Part shown: piece after piece, positions 23,973 to 32,650 of the stretch
Layout: each line of letters starts with the position of its first letter
How positions within the stretch are numbered: the first letter of the stretch is position 1
Assembly (NCBI RefSeq): GCF_005502935.1
Contig: NZ_SCMP01000002.1
Coordinates: 248,001 to 312,000 of the forward strand
Direction of reading: 5' to 3'
DNA: 64,000 bases
Origin: Pseudomonas sp. 2FG
GTDB taxonomy: Bacteria; Pseudomonadota; Gammaproteobacteria; Pseudomonadales; Pseudomonadaceae
Program-made: the position numbers and the translations under genes
Notes under the pieces: generated by a model
The model's database searches: none
Seen by the model: the letters and a program-made list of their open reading frames with translations, nothing else
What the model was told of the DNA's origin: nothing

Positions 23973-26567
23973 TCAGGCCAGTAGCCCCAGGCTCTTGGCG
24001 CGCATCAGCGCTTGCGTGCGGCGCTTCACGCCGAGCTTGCTGTTGATCTTTTTCGCATGGGTTTTCACCGTATTCACCGAAATAAACAGGTAAGTGCCGA
24101 TTTCCTGGTTGGAAAAACCGTCCGCGAGGAGCTGCAGCACCGCCCGCTCGCGTTGGCTGAGCAGGGCGTTGTGCTCCGCTGCCGAGTGGTCGCCGGGGGC
24201 GGCTGTTTTCGGTGCGGCTGGGTTGACGGGGCCGGCCTTAGGGTCGGGCCAATCCTGCAACATGCCGTGCAGGCCGAGGGTTTCCGCCTGCTGCCGCGCG
24301 CTGTGTTCCAGGCTCGCGGCATCGGCGCGGCCGAGGCTGCGCCCGGCTTGCGCCAGCGCGAGCTGAACCTCGCAGGCCAGAGGTTTGAATTGCAGCGTGT
24401 TGCACAGTTCGAGCAGCGCCTGCAACAGGCCCTCGGCCTGCTCCGCATCCCCGGCGGCGTGCAGGGCGCGGGCTAGCAGCAAGCGATTGCGCAGCGCCAG
24501 GGTGGGGTAGTCGAGCGGTGCCATCGACGCCGGTTCGGCGTGGAAGAAGCGCTGAATGCCTTCGGCGATCGGGGTGATGCGCTCCCAGCGCCCCTGGCGG
24601 CCGAACACGCGCATGCTTTGCAGCAGCTGCACGCCGCGATAGCAGAGGCGCCAGACCTGGCCGCACTGCATCTGTCGCTCGGCCTCGCGCAGGTACAGGA
24701 AGGCCTGGTCGAACTGGCCGTGGCGCGAACTCAGCTCGGCCAGGCCGAGATACCCGTGCAACACGAAGGGGTCGGCGCATTCCTGCGCCTGCGCCACGCC
24801 GACCTGCAAGGACCGCTCGGCTTGTGGGTGCTCACCGTGCAGCAGATGCAGTTCGGCTTGCAGCAGATGCAGCCGGCCGAGCAGCAGGCTGTCGAGCGCT
24901 TTACGCGAACCGATCAGGGCGAAGCTTTGCTCGATCAGGCTCTGCGCCCGTGGCAGCTCACCACGCATCAGCAGCAGGCGAATCCGGTCGAGGTTGATCA
25001 GCGCTTCGAACAGCAGGCTGCCCTGGCGTCGCGCCAGCTCCAGGGCCGAGCGCAGGTAACCCGGTGCCGCCTGTGGATCGCGGGTGGCCATGGCCACCCG
25101 GGCCAAGGTCGAATAGCACAGCAACTTGGGCATCCAGTCGGCTTCCGGCAGGTGCTCCAGGGCCTGCTGGCAATGGCGCCTGGCGTCATCGGCGCCGTGG
25201 TTGCCGCGCAAGGCGGCCAAGGCGCCGCGCAGTGCCTGCCAGTTGGCGGTCAGCCGCAGCCTGCGCTGCGCACTCGGCTGTGGCTGGAAGCGCGCGAGCT
25301 GGTCGATGCAGGCTTCGGCCTGATCCAGGCGCCAGCTCAGCAGCAGGGCCCAGGCGTTCAGCGTCAGCAGGCGCGGCGTGCTTTCCAGCAGCACCGCCGG
25401 CAGTCGTTCGCGCCAGGCGAGCAGGTGGGCCAGGTGCTGCTCACCGGTCAGCCATTCCTGGCCGAGGCGTTCCAGGTAGTTGGCGGCGACTTCCGGCTGA
25501 CCGGCGCAGAGCGCCTGCTCGATGGCGTCCTCGACCTGCCCGGCGGCGATGAACATGCGGCACGCACGCAGGTGCAGCTGGGTCGCGGCGGTAGCGCTGA
25601 TGCGGTTGCGCAGGACGCGGGCGACCACCGGCAGCACGCGATACCAGACGCCGTCCTCATCCAGCGGCATGAAGAACGCCTGGCGCTGCAGCAGCCGCTG
25701 AAACAGCTGGGCGCCGTCGCTTTCTTCCCAGAGGTGCTGGCAGAGCTCGGCGGAAATCTTCGGCAAGTGCACCAGGGCGAGCAGGCAGCGGGTTTCTTCC
25801 GCATCGAGGCGGTTGAGCAACTCGTGGTCGAGGTATTCCTTCAGCCAGCAGTGCTTGATGTTCTGCCCGCAGGCCTTGGCCGGGTCGCTCTGCGGCATGG
25901 TTTTGCCCGACAGTTGCAGGCGCGTGCCGGCGCACCAGCCTTCGGTTTCCTGCCACAGTTCGGCCCGCATGGCCTGGCCGCTTTGTGGCGCGAGCAGGTC
26001 GATCAGTTCTTCCTGCTCGCTGCGGCTGAAGGCCAGTTGCTGGGCTTCCAGCTCCAGCAGCTCGCCGGCTAGCAGCAGGCGCGGCAGGTTCCACTCCGGC
26101 CTTTGCCGGGCACTGACCAGCAGATAGAGGTTGGACTGCGGGCGGGCCAGTAGCTGATCGATGCAGGCGTCCAGTTCGGCGGGCGGGTTGCTCGGGTAGT
26201 CGTCCAAGACCAGCCACACCGGCTGGTTCTGCCCGCCGAGCAATTGCAGCAGCGCGGTCGTCGAGGCGCTGGCCGGGAGGCTGCTGTCGAGGGCGGTCGC
26301 GATCTGGCTGAACAACTGCTCGGCACTCAGCGGCTGGCCGGCCAGGCCCAGCCAGATGACCCGGCCCTGCGCAGGCAACTGGCGCAGGTATTCACTGAGC
26401 AGCACGCTTTTACCGAAGCCCGCAGGGGCGACCAGCAGGCGCAGGCGTTCTTCCTCGGCGTGCAGTAGTTCGAGCAGACGTGGGCGCGGCAGGTGCGCGG
26501 GCGGCAGGCGCGGCACCTTGGCAAGAGGCGCACTGGGCAGGGCGATACCGGAGTATTGGCGCGGCAT
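23973..26567 (-). CDS. MalT-like LuxR-family transcriptional regulator
   Basis: The 864-residue protein has the large ATP-dependent LuxR (LAL/MalT) layout: an N-terminal STAND ATPase with Walker A APAGFGKS near 47 and LVLDDY near 118, a long helical TPR-like middle (about 330-760), and a C-terminal LuxR helix-turn-helix (LSQRERAVLQLLADGFSNQEIGTYLFISVNTVKTHAKKI, about 800-840). Such proteins activate catabolic genes when bound to ATP and an inducer. The DUF1329/DUF1302 pair next door and an ATCACCC/GGGTGAT dyad in both promoter regions suggest that those genes are its targets. Confidence 0.9.
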   Translation of the reverse strand: MPRQYSGIALPSAPLAKVPRLPPAHLPRPRLLELLHAEEERLRLLVAPAGFGKSVLLSEYLRQLPAQGRVIWLGLAGQPLSAEQLFSQIATALDSSLPASASTTALLQLLGGQNQPVWLVLDDYPSNPPAELDACIDQLLARPQSNLYLLVSARQRPEWNLPRLLLAGELLELEAQQLAFSRSEQEELIDLLAPQSGQAMRAELWQETEGWCAGTRLQLSGKTMPQSDPAKACGQNIKHCWLKEYLDHELLNRLDAEETRCLLALVHLPKISAELCQHLWEESDGAQLFQRLLQRQAFFMPLDEDGVWYRVLPVVARVLRNRISATAATQLHLRACRMFIAAGQVEDAIEQALCAGQPEVAANYLERLGQEWLTGEQHLAHLLAWRERLPAVLLESTPRLLTLNAWALLLSWRLDQAEACIDQLARFQPQPSAQRRLRLTANWQALRGALAALRGNHGADDARRHCQQALEHLPEADWMPKLLCYSTLARVAMATRDPQAAPGYLRSALELARRQGSLLFEALINLDRIRLLLMRGELPRAQSLIEQSFALIGSRKALDSLLLGRLHLLQAELHLLHGEHPQAERSLQVGVAQAQECADPFVLHGYLGLAELSSRHGQFDQAFLYLREAERQMQCGQVWRLCYRGVQLLQSMRVFGRQGRWERITPIAEGIQRFFHAEPASMAPLDYPTLALRNRLLLARALHAAGDAEQAEGLLQALLELCNTLQFKPLACEVQLALAQAGRSLGRADAASLEHSARQQAETLGLHGMLQDWPDPKAGPVNPAAPKTAAPGDHSAAEHNALLSQRERAVLQLLADGFSNQEIGTYLFISVNTVKTHAKKINSKLGVKRRTQALMRAKSLGLLA

Positions 26568-26623
26568 GGGCGGTTCTCGCGAATTGTAGTTATGGATGAA
26601 CCGGAGAACTCCACCCTAGCCCC

Positions 26624-26661
26624 ATCACCCTTAAGGGGGAAGCAGGATGATTGGGGGTGAT
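26624..26661. promoter_or_regulatory. ATCACCC-N24-GGGTGAT dyad upstream of the LuxR-type gene
   Basis: Seven-base inverted arms flank a 24-bp spacer, about 60 bp before the regulator start. The same arms, with a 4-bp spacer, precede the DUF1302 gene (30014-30031). This could be the regulator's own site. Confidence 0.4.
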
Positions 26662-26695
26662 ACGGCGCCATAAAGCTATGCGTAGCGCAGATGCG

Positions 26696-26721
26696 ACAAC
26701 GCCCCGCAAGCGGGGCGTTGT
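26696..26721 (-). terminator. Terminator-like hairpin after the DUF1329 gene
   Basis: ACAACGCCCCGC pairs perfectly with GCGGGGCGTTGT, about 40 bp past the DUF1329 stop. It has no clear T-run, but it is the only strong hairpin between this operon and the LuxR-type gene. Confidence 0.55.
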
Positions 26722-26760
26722 GCATGCTGGAACGCGGCGCCAGGCCGCGTTGTGGCGGGT

Positions 26761-28131
26761 TTAGCGCACGCCGGAATTACGCAGCGCGGCGGGGGTGTAA
26801 TCGGCGCCGGTGGCCTTGAAGCCGAACTCGGTACCGTGCTTCTCCTCGTTGCGCATGCCCAGGGCGATGTAGCGCCCGGAGATGATGTCGTACAGCGCCT
26901 CCAGGGTGTAGACGGGGACCTGCCGCTGGTAGTGCTGCTCGGCATGGCCCTCGCCGACCCGCCAGAGCTGGCCGCGACCGTCGTAGTGGTCGGCCAGGGC
27001 GACCTGCCAGCTATCCTCGTCGACGAACAGGTGGCGCTTGGCATAGATATGCCGCTCGCCCGGCTTGACCGTGGCCTCCACTTCCCAGACCCGGTGCAGC
27101 TCGTAACGGGTCAGGTCCTGGTTGATATGCCCGGGCTTGAGCACGTCGGCGTATTTCAGGCTGGGCGAGTCGAGCTTGTAGCTGTTGTAGGGGATATACA
27201 TCTCCTTCTTGCCCACCAGTTTCCAGTCATAGCGATCCGGCGCGCCGGAAAACATGTCGAAGTTGTCGGTGGTGCGCAGGCCGTCGGCGGCGGTGCCGGG
27301 GCCGTCATAGGCGACCTGCGGGGCACGCCGCACGCGGCGCTGGCCGGCGTTGTAGATCCAGGCCAGGCGCGGCTCCTTGACCTGGTCGATGGTCTCGTGG
27401 ACCAGCAGCACGTTACCCGCCAGGCGCGAGGGCGCGGTCACCTTCTGCTTGAAGTAGAGCAGGACGTTGCTCGCCTTGGCCTGGTCCAGTTCGATCATGT
27501 CGGTCGGGAAGGCCACCTCGTCCTCGAAGTGCACCGTGCTGAAGGAGCCGTTGGTCTGCGGCGTGGCCTGGACGATCAGGCGCCGGGCGTTGCCGCCGCG
27601 GTAGCGAGTGATATGGTTCCACAGCACCTGGACGCCATCCTTGGGAATCGGGAAGGCGTAGTAGCGGCTGTCGGCGAAGTTGGACAGGCCGTTGCCGTTG
27701 TCCACCGGTTGGGTATTGAGTGCGCTCTTCTTCGCCGCCGCGTAGATCGCCTGGGGGGCGGCCGCGGTGCGGTGGCTCGGGTAGACCGGGATCTTGTAGG
27801 TGGCGGCATAGCGCTTGAACATCGCCAGCTGGCCGGGTGACAGCTTGTCCTTGTACTGCTCGACGTTAGCCGCGGTGATGGTGAACAGCGGCTGTTCATT
27901 GGCGAAGGGGTCGGCGAGGAAACCGTTGGTCACCGCCGCTGCGTCGGTCGGCAGGCCGCCGGTCCACTCGGGGATGCTGCCGTCGGCGTTGCCGGCTTTC
28001 TCCGCGCCCAGCGGAGTCAGGGTGGTGCCGAGCTTGGCGGCCTCCTCGGGGGAAACTGCAGCCATCACGCTGCTGGCCAGGAGGGACAGGGCCATGGCGG
28101 CGCCAAATTGCATGAATCGTTTTGTGCTCAT
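26761..28131 (-). CDS. DUF1329 exported protein, first copy
   Basis: The 456-residue protein has a signal peptide (residues 1-24, ...LLASSVMA) and then AVSPEEAAKLGTTLTPLGAEKAGNADGSIPEWTGG, the characteristic DUF1329 beginning. Later landmarks are YPSHRTAAAP near 118, QRRVRRAPQVAYD near 265 and KLVGKKEMYIPYN near 306. DUF1329 proteins are periplasmic or outer-membrane partners, commonly encoded beside DUF1302 proteins in hydrophobic-substrate loci. It is 26 bp downstream of the DUF1302 gene. A paralogue lies at 50827-52179. Confidence 0.92.
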   Translation of the reverse strand: MSTKRFMQFGAAMALSLLASSVMAAVSPEEAAKLGTTLTPLGAEKAGNADGSIPEWTGGLPTDAAAVTNGFLADPFANEQPLFTITAANVEQYKDKLSPGQLAMFKRYAATYKIPVYPSHRTAAAPQAIYAAAKKSALNTQPVDNGNGLSNFADSRYYAFPIPKDGVQVLWNHITRYRGGNARRLIVQATPQTNGSFSTVHFEDEVAFPTDMIELDQAKASNVLLYFKQKVTAPSRLAGNVLLVHETIDQVKEPRLAWIYNAGQRRVRRAPQVAYDGPGTAADGLRTTDNFDMFSGAPDRYDWKLVGKKEMYIPYNSYKLDSPSLKYADVLKPGHINQDLTRYELHRVWEVEATVKPGERHIYAKRHLFVDEDSWQVALADHYDGRGQLWRVGEGHAEQHYQRQVPVYTLEALYDIISGRYIALGMRNEEKHGTEFGFKATGADYTPAALRNSGVR

Positions 28132-28157
28132 CGTTCGAGTCCTTATGCGGGCCGCGC

Positions 28158-29927
28158 TTAGAAGTTCACGCCGAAGCTGAGGGCGACGAAGTCGCGGTCG
28201 GTGATGACGCTGTAATCGCCACCGAAGAAGTCGGTGTAACTCAGGCTGGCGGTGTAGGTGTTCTGGTAGTCGGCATTCAGGCCGAGGCTGATGGCTTTGG
28301 AGCCTTCGGTGAAGTTCGGCCCATAACCGTCGACGTCGTGCGACCAGGCCACGCTCGGCGTCAGGTTGATCCCGGCGATGGCGTTGCTGTAGTCCAGGCT
28401 GGCGCGTGCGCGGTAGCCCCAGGAGCCGCTGGTGTAGAAGCCCTTGTCATTGCATTCCTGCGGGTTGGCGGCGTTGAGGGCGCGGCAGGTCGGCTGCGAG
28501 GACAATTGCCCCGAACCGAAGATCGGGTCGCGACCGAAGCGCAGCTCGCCGATATCATCGCTGATGCCGTTGATGTGGTTGTAACCCACCTCGCCCACCA
28601 GGGTCAGGCGGCTGGCGCCCAGCACCCGGTCGATAAACTGCACCGCGGAGACCTGCGCCTGGGTGACCCCGCGGCGGTCGTAGCCGTGGAGTTCGCTGCC
28701 GGAGGTGTTCTGCGCCTGGCCGGACTGGAACACCGGCGAGAGCGACAGGCCGAGGGCGGCGAAGGACAGGTCGGTGGAATTGATCTGCAGCGGCATGTTC
28801 GGCCGGTAGCTGACCTCGCCGGACAGCGCCGTGCCGCCGGCGTTGGTCTGGAAGCTCAGGCCATAGAGGCGGATGTCCTCGGGGTACTCGATAAAGTAGC
28901 GGGCGTTCGCCGCGCCGGGGATAAGGGCCGCGCTGGGGGTGGTGGTGCGGATGGTGCTGAACACCGGGCCGCGGCTGTGGTAGTTCATCGCGTAGGCGCC
29001 GAACTCGGTGTCGTTCAGCTCCGGCACGAACCAGCGCAGGGCCAGGCCGTACTGGCCGCTGTCCTTCGCATCGCGGTCGCCGGCGCGCGGGATATAGAGG
29101 TTTTCGCCAGGGGCGAAGCTGTTGTTCGACTCGCCGGGCGGCAGGTCCGGGCCGAACACCACCAGGCGATCCGTGCAGCCATCGGCGACCACATCGGAGG
29201 TGGAGAAGAAGGTGCCGCAGTTATCCACCACGGTCTGGTCCCACTCCAGTTGATAGAAGGCCTCCATGCTTAGAGCATCGGTCAGGCTCTGGGACAGGTA
29301 GAGCATATTGACCGGGATCAGGCCTTCCTTGATCTCCGCACCGGGGCGGCGGAAGGCGGCCACGTCGATCGGGTTGATCGAGTTGATGCTATTGCCGATA
29401 AAGGTGCTCTCGCCCCAGCTGACCACCTGCTTGCCGACCCGCACGCTGCCCGGCAGATCGCCGAGGTTGTAGTTGTGATAGAGGAAGGCATCGAGCAGCT
29501 GCGCACCGGAGGACTGCGCGCCCTCTTTGCGGTTGTGGTCGTCGATGTCGTAGAACAGCCGGTGCTCGTCCTTCAGCTCGAAGTCGTACCAGTACTTGCC
29601 GCGGATAAACACCCCGGTGTCGCCGTACTTCAGTTCCAGGTCGTGGATGCCCTTGAAGATCTTCGAGAAGGTCTCGCCCTTCTTGAAGTTCAGGCGGCCG
29701 TCGTCGGAGGTCCGCGAGGAGGCTTTGCCGCCGCTGGCCACGGAGATGAAATCCGGGTCGGCGCCGCGGGTCGACCAGCTGGCTCCCACCGACAACTGCG
29801 AATCGAACTGCGCTTCGAGCTCCCCGATATTGAAATTAATGGCGTGGGCCTGGGCGCTGCAACCCAGGGCAACGGCGGCGGCCAGCAGGTGCGGCCGGAA
29901 GATTCCGCGCATTGTTCTTGTTGTCAT
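28158..29927 (-). CDS. DUF1302 outer-membrane protein, first copy
   Basis: The 589-residue protein has a signal peptide (about residues 1-29, ending QAHA) and a predicted beta-barrel: many alternating strands and the C-terminal aromatic end (FVALSFGVNF) that directs outer-membrane assembly. Landmarks are FNIGELEAQFDSQLSVGASW near 31, LRVGKQVVSWGES-like segment near 160 and INSINPIDVAAFRRPGAEIKEG near 180. DUF1302 proteins are thought to pass hydrophobic substrates through the outer membrane. It forms an operon with the DUF1329 gene; the likely regulator is the MalT-like protein. Confidence 0.9.
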   Translation of the reverse strand: MTTRTMRGIFRPHLLAAAVALGCSAQAHAINFNIGELEAQFDSQLSVGASWSTRGADPDFISVASGGKASSRTSDDGRLNFKKGETFSKIFKGIHDLELKYGDTGVFIRGKYWYDFELKDEHRLFYDIDDHNRKEGAQSSGAQLLDAFLYHNYNLGDLPGSVRVGKQVVSWGESTFIGNSINSINPIDVAAFRRPGAEIKEGLIPVNMLYLSQSLTDALSMEAFYQLEWDQTVVDNCGTFFSTSDVVADGCTDRLVVFGPDLPPGESNNSFAPGENLYIPRAGDRDAKDSGQYGLALRWFVPELNDTEFGAYAMNYHSRGPVFSTIRTTTPSAALIPGAANARYFIEYPEDIRLYGLSFQTNAGGTALSGEVSYRPNMPLQINSTDLSFAALGLSLSPVFQSGQAQNTSGSELHGYDRRGVTQAQVSAVQFIDRVLGASRLTLVGEVGYNHINGISDDIGELRFGRDPIFGSGQLSSQPTCRALNAANPQECNDKGFYTSGSWGYRARASLDYSNAIAGINLTPSVAWSHDVDGYGPNFTEGSKAISLGLNADYQNTYTASLSYTDFFGGDYSVITDRDFVALSFGVNF

Positions 29928-30013
29928 GCGGCTCTCCTGAGGAGGAATAAGTGAGCCGCCATCCTAATCAGCCGAAAGTCTGGCCATAACTGCCTAAAGG
30001 GGCGATTTCACCT

Positions 30014-30031
30014 ATCACCCAGGTGGGTGAT
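30014..30031. promoter_or_regulatory. ATCACCC-AGGT-GGGTGAT palindrome upstream of DUF1302
   Basis: Perfect 7-bp arms with a 4-bp spacer lie about 85-105 bp upstream of the DUF1302 start codon. The arms match the dyad near the MalT-like gene. Confidence 0.5.
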
Positions 30032-30218
30032 GGCCGCGCACAACTGCGTCCTGCGTGCGGCTCTTTAGCGGTCTATAGCGCAGGGTTTCGCGCGGGCGCG
30101 GGCATTTGTCTCGCGGCTGATACCTAGGGTTACAACGGGTGTTTCGTGGGCGCGGGCCGCCCAGGTGAACCCCTCTATAGCCAGCGGAACCCGGGTTGGC
30201 AGGCGTGATTACCGCGCT

Positions 30219-30241
30219 GTAGGAGCGGCCCATGGCCGCGA
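30219..30241. repeat. Single REP unit
   Basis: GTAGGAGCGGCCCATGGCCG followed by CGA is one REP unit of the type paired at 3201-3266. It sits just beyond the stop of the LysR gene. Confidence 0.75.
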
Positions 30242-30250
30242 AAAATTGCC

Positions 30251-31159
30251 TCAACCCCGCCCGGCCTCGGAGCGGTACTGCCGTGCCTCTTCCACCAGCC
30301 AGTCCCGGAAGGCGCGCAGGGCCGCCGACTCGACTTTGCGCTCGGGGATGATCAGGTAGTAGGCCTTGTCGCTCAGGCAGGCGTGATCCAGTGCCACCAC
30401 CAGCCGCCCTTCGGCCAGCTCGCGCTGGATCAGGAAGGGTGGAATCAGCGCGATGCCCATCTCGTGCATCGCCGCCTGGGCCAGCATGGAAAACAGCTCG
30501 TAGCGCGGCCCGGTCATGTCGCGCGGCACGTTCAGGCCGAGCGAGTTGAACCATTGGCGCCAGGCATAGGGGCGAGTGCTCTGTTGCAGCAGCGGCAGGC
30601 CGGCGATGGCCTCGGCGGTCAACGGGCCGCCGGCGGGGATCAGCTGCGGGCTGCACACCGGCAGCGAGTTTTCTGGCATGAGGACGTGCGACTCGGTACC
30701 CGACCAATCGGCATCGCCGAAATACACCGCGGCATCGAACTCGGTGTCGGCGAACAGGAAGGGCCGGGTGCGGTTGGTCAGATTGACCGTGACCTCCGGG
30801 TGCAGGGCCTGGAAGTGCTTGAGTCGCGGCAGCAGCCACTGGGTGCCGAAGGTCGGCACTATGGCCAGCTCCAGGCTGCCGGCGCCATGCTGGCCCATCA
30901 CCGAGAGGGTGTCGCGCTCCACCGCATCCAACTGCGCGGCCACCCGCCGACTATAGGAGAGGCCCGCCTCGGTCAGCTTGACCCCGCGCCGCGAACGCCG
31001 GAATAACGCGATGCCGAGGAATTCTTCGAGGCCGGCGATTTGCCGACAGATGGCGCTTTGCGTCAGCGAGAGTTCTTCGGCCGCCTTGGTAAAGCTCTGG
31101 TGGCGGGCGGCGGCCTCGAAGCTGACCAGGGCGGCGGTGCTGGGGATTTTACGACGCAT
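30251..31159 (-). CDS. LysR-family regulator of the glutaryl-CoA locus
   Basis: The 302-residue protein has the LysR helix-turn-helix (AALVSFEAAARHQSFTKAAEELSLTQSAICRQIAGLEEFLG, residues 8-47) and a GcvA-type effector domain with FDAAVYFGDADW near 145. It is divergent from gcdH; this gene order (LysR, gcdH, CoA-transferase) is a conserved Pseudomonas arrangement in which the regulator activates glutarate degradation. The dyad at 31215-31228 is a likely binding site. Confidence 0.9.
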   Translation of the reverse strand: MRRKIPSTAALVSFEAAARHQSFTKAAEELSLTQSAICRQIAGLEEFLGIALFRRSRRGVKLTEAGLSYSRRVAAQLDAVERDTLSVMGQHGAGSLELAIVPTFGTQWLLPRLKHFQALHPEVTVNLTNRTRPFLFADTEFDAAVYFGDADWSGTESHVLMPENSLPVCSPQLIPAGGPLTAEAIAGLPLLQQSTRPYAWRQWFNSLGLNVPRDMTGPRYELFSMLAQAAMHEMGIALIPPFLIQRELAEGRLVVALDHACLSDKAYYLIIPERKVESAALRAFRDWLVEEARQYRSEAGRG

Positions 31160-31214
31160 GGGCTTCTCTTATGCGTTAGATGCACATGAAAACCAGTTGA
31201 TATGGCTTTTAAAT

Positions 31215-31228
31215 TCATTACGGAATGA
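31215..31228. promoter_or_regulatory. TCATT-ACGG-AATGA dyad in the gcdH/lysR divergent promoter
   Basis: Perfect 5-bp arms with a 4-bp spacer lie about 56 bp before the LysR start and 127 bp before gcdH, in an AT-rich stretch. Confidence 0.45.
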
Positions 31229-31354
31229 GAAATTAGCACAACACTGTGCGAAATCCTCGTTTGCCTGATCCGGCCTAGGCTGACTAGGATTAACCTATTC
31301 GCCAGCCCGTCGCTGGGCATCAACAACCGCAACGAACGATTGAGGAATCCGCAC

Positions 31355-32536
31355 ATGGCCGGTAAAGCACGCTTCAACTGGGAAGATCCACTGTTGCTGG
31401 ATCAGCAACTGAGCGCCGAGGAACGCATGGTGCAGGGCAGCGCCCAGCAATTCGCCCAGGACAAGTTGGCCCCGCGCGTGCTGGAAGCGTTCCGCCATGA
31501 GCAGACCGACCCGGCGATCTTCCGCGAGATGGGCGAAATCGGCCTGCTCGGCGCGACCATTCCGGAAGCCTACGGCGGCAGCGGCCTCAACTACGTCAGC
31601 TACGGCCTGATCGCCCGCGAAGTGGAGCGGGTCGATTCCGGCTACCGCTCGATGATGAGCGTGCAGTCCTCCCTGGTGATGGTGCCGATCAACGAATTCG
31701 GTAACGAGGCGACCAAGCAGAAATACCTGCCCAAGCTGGCCAGCGGCGAATGGATCGGCTGCTTCGGCCTGACCGAGCCGGATCACGGCTCCGACCCGGG
31801 CTCGATGATCACCCGGGCGAAGAAAGTCGACGGCGGCTATCGCCTCAGCGGCGCCAAGATGTGGATCACCAACAGCCCGATCGCCGATGTGTTCGTGGTC
31901 TGGGCCAAGGACGATGCCGGCGAGATCCGTGGCTTCGTCCTGGAAAAAGGCTGGGCCGGGCTCAGCGCCCCGGTGATTCACGGCAAGGTCGGCCTGCGCG
32001 CCTCGATCACCGGCGAGATCGTGATGGACAACGTGTTCTGCCCGGAAGAGAACGCCTTCCCCGACGTGCGCGGCCTGAAAGGTCCGTTCACCTGCCTCAA
32101 CTCCGCGCGTTACGGCATTGCCTGGGGCGCACTGGGTGCCGCCGAGTTCTGCTGGCACACCGCGCGTCAATACTGCCTCGATCGCAAGCAGTTCGGTCGC
32201 CCACTGGCGGCGAATCAGCTGATCCAGAAGAAACTGGCGGACATGCAGACCGAAATCACCCTGGCCCTGCAAGGCTGCCTGCGCCTCGGCCGGATGAAGG
32301 ACGAAGGCACCGCGGCGGTGGAAATCACCTCGATCATGAAGCGCAACTCCTGCGGCAAGTCCCTCGACATCGCCCGCATGGCCCGTGACATGCTCGGCGG
32401 CAACGGTATCTCCGACGAGTTCGGCGTCGCCCGTCACCTGGTCAACCTGGAAGTGGTGAATACCTACGAAGGGACCCACGACGTGCATGCGCTGATCCTC
32501 GGCCGTGCCCAGACCGGCATTCAGGCGTTCTACTAA
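31355..32536 (+). CDS. gcdH: Glutaryl-CoA dehydrogenase
   Basis: The 393-residue protein is an acyl-CoA dehydrogenase with the glutaryl-CoA-specific pattern: [17 protein letters not shown] near 137, [18 protein letters not shown] near 170, and the catalytic Glu in the C-terminal [16 protein letters not shown] near 370. It oxidises and decarboxylates glutaryl-CoA to crotonyl-CoA in lysine/glutarate breakdown, passing electrons to ETF. The ATG at 31355 is preceded by TGAGGAAT. Confidence 0.95.
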   Translation: MAGKARFNWEDPLLLDQQLSAEERMVQGSAQQFAQDKLAPRVLEAFRHEQTDPAIFREMGEIGLLGATIPEAYGGSGLNYVSYGLIAREVERVDSGYRSMMSVQSSLVMVPINEFGNEATKQKYLPKLASGEWIGCFGLTEPDHGSDPGSMITRAKKVDGGYRLSGAKMWITNSPIADVFVVWAKDDAGEIRGFVLEKGWAGLSAPVIHGKVGLRASITGEIVMDNVFCPEENAFPDVRGLKGPFTCLNSARYGIAWGALGAAEFCWHTARQYCLDRKQFGRPLAANQLIQKKLADMQTEITLALQGCLRLGRMKDEGTAAVEITSIMKRNSCGKSLDIARMARDMLGGNGISDEFGVARHLVNLEVVNTYEGTHDVHALILGRAQTGIQAFY

Positions 32537-32585
32537 GTCGATTGGGAATGGCTGCGTGGGTCTCCTACGCGGTCGACCCAAGCTC

Positions 32586-32641
32586 GTAGGGTGCGCCATG
32601 CGCACCGCTGCGCTATTTCCGGTGCGCATGGCGCACCCTAC
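32586..32641. repeat. GTAGGGTGCGCC-family palindromic repeat, copy D
   Basis: GTAGGGTGCGCCATGCGCACC and GGTGCGCATGGCGCACCCTAC are perfect inverted arms with a short loop. The copy lies between gcdH and the CoA-transferase gene, ending just before the ribosome site (CGGAG) of the latter. Confidence 0.88.
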
Positions 32642-32650
32642 GGAGAATCC

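Larger units (their letters stand above)
29928..30250. other. Spacer with operator dyad and single REP
   Basis: About 320 bp between the DUF1302 start and the end of the LysR gene. It contains the ATCACCC dyad (30014-30031) and one REP unit (30219-30241). No gene is seen. Confidence 0.6.
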
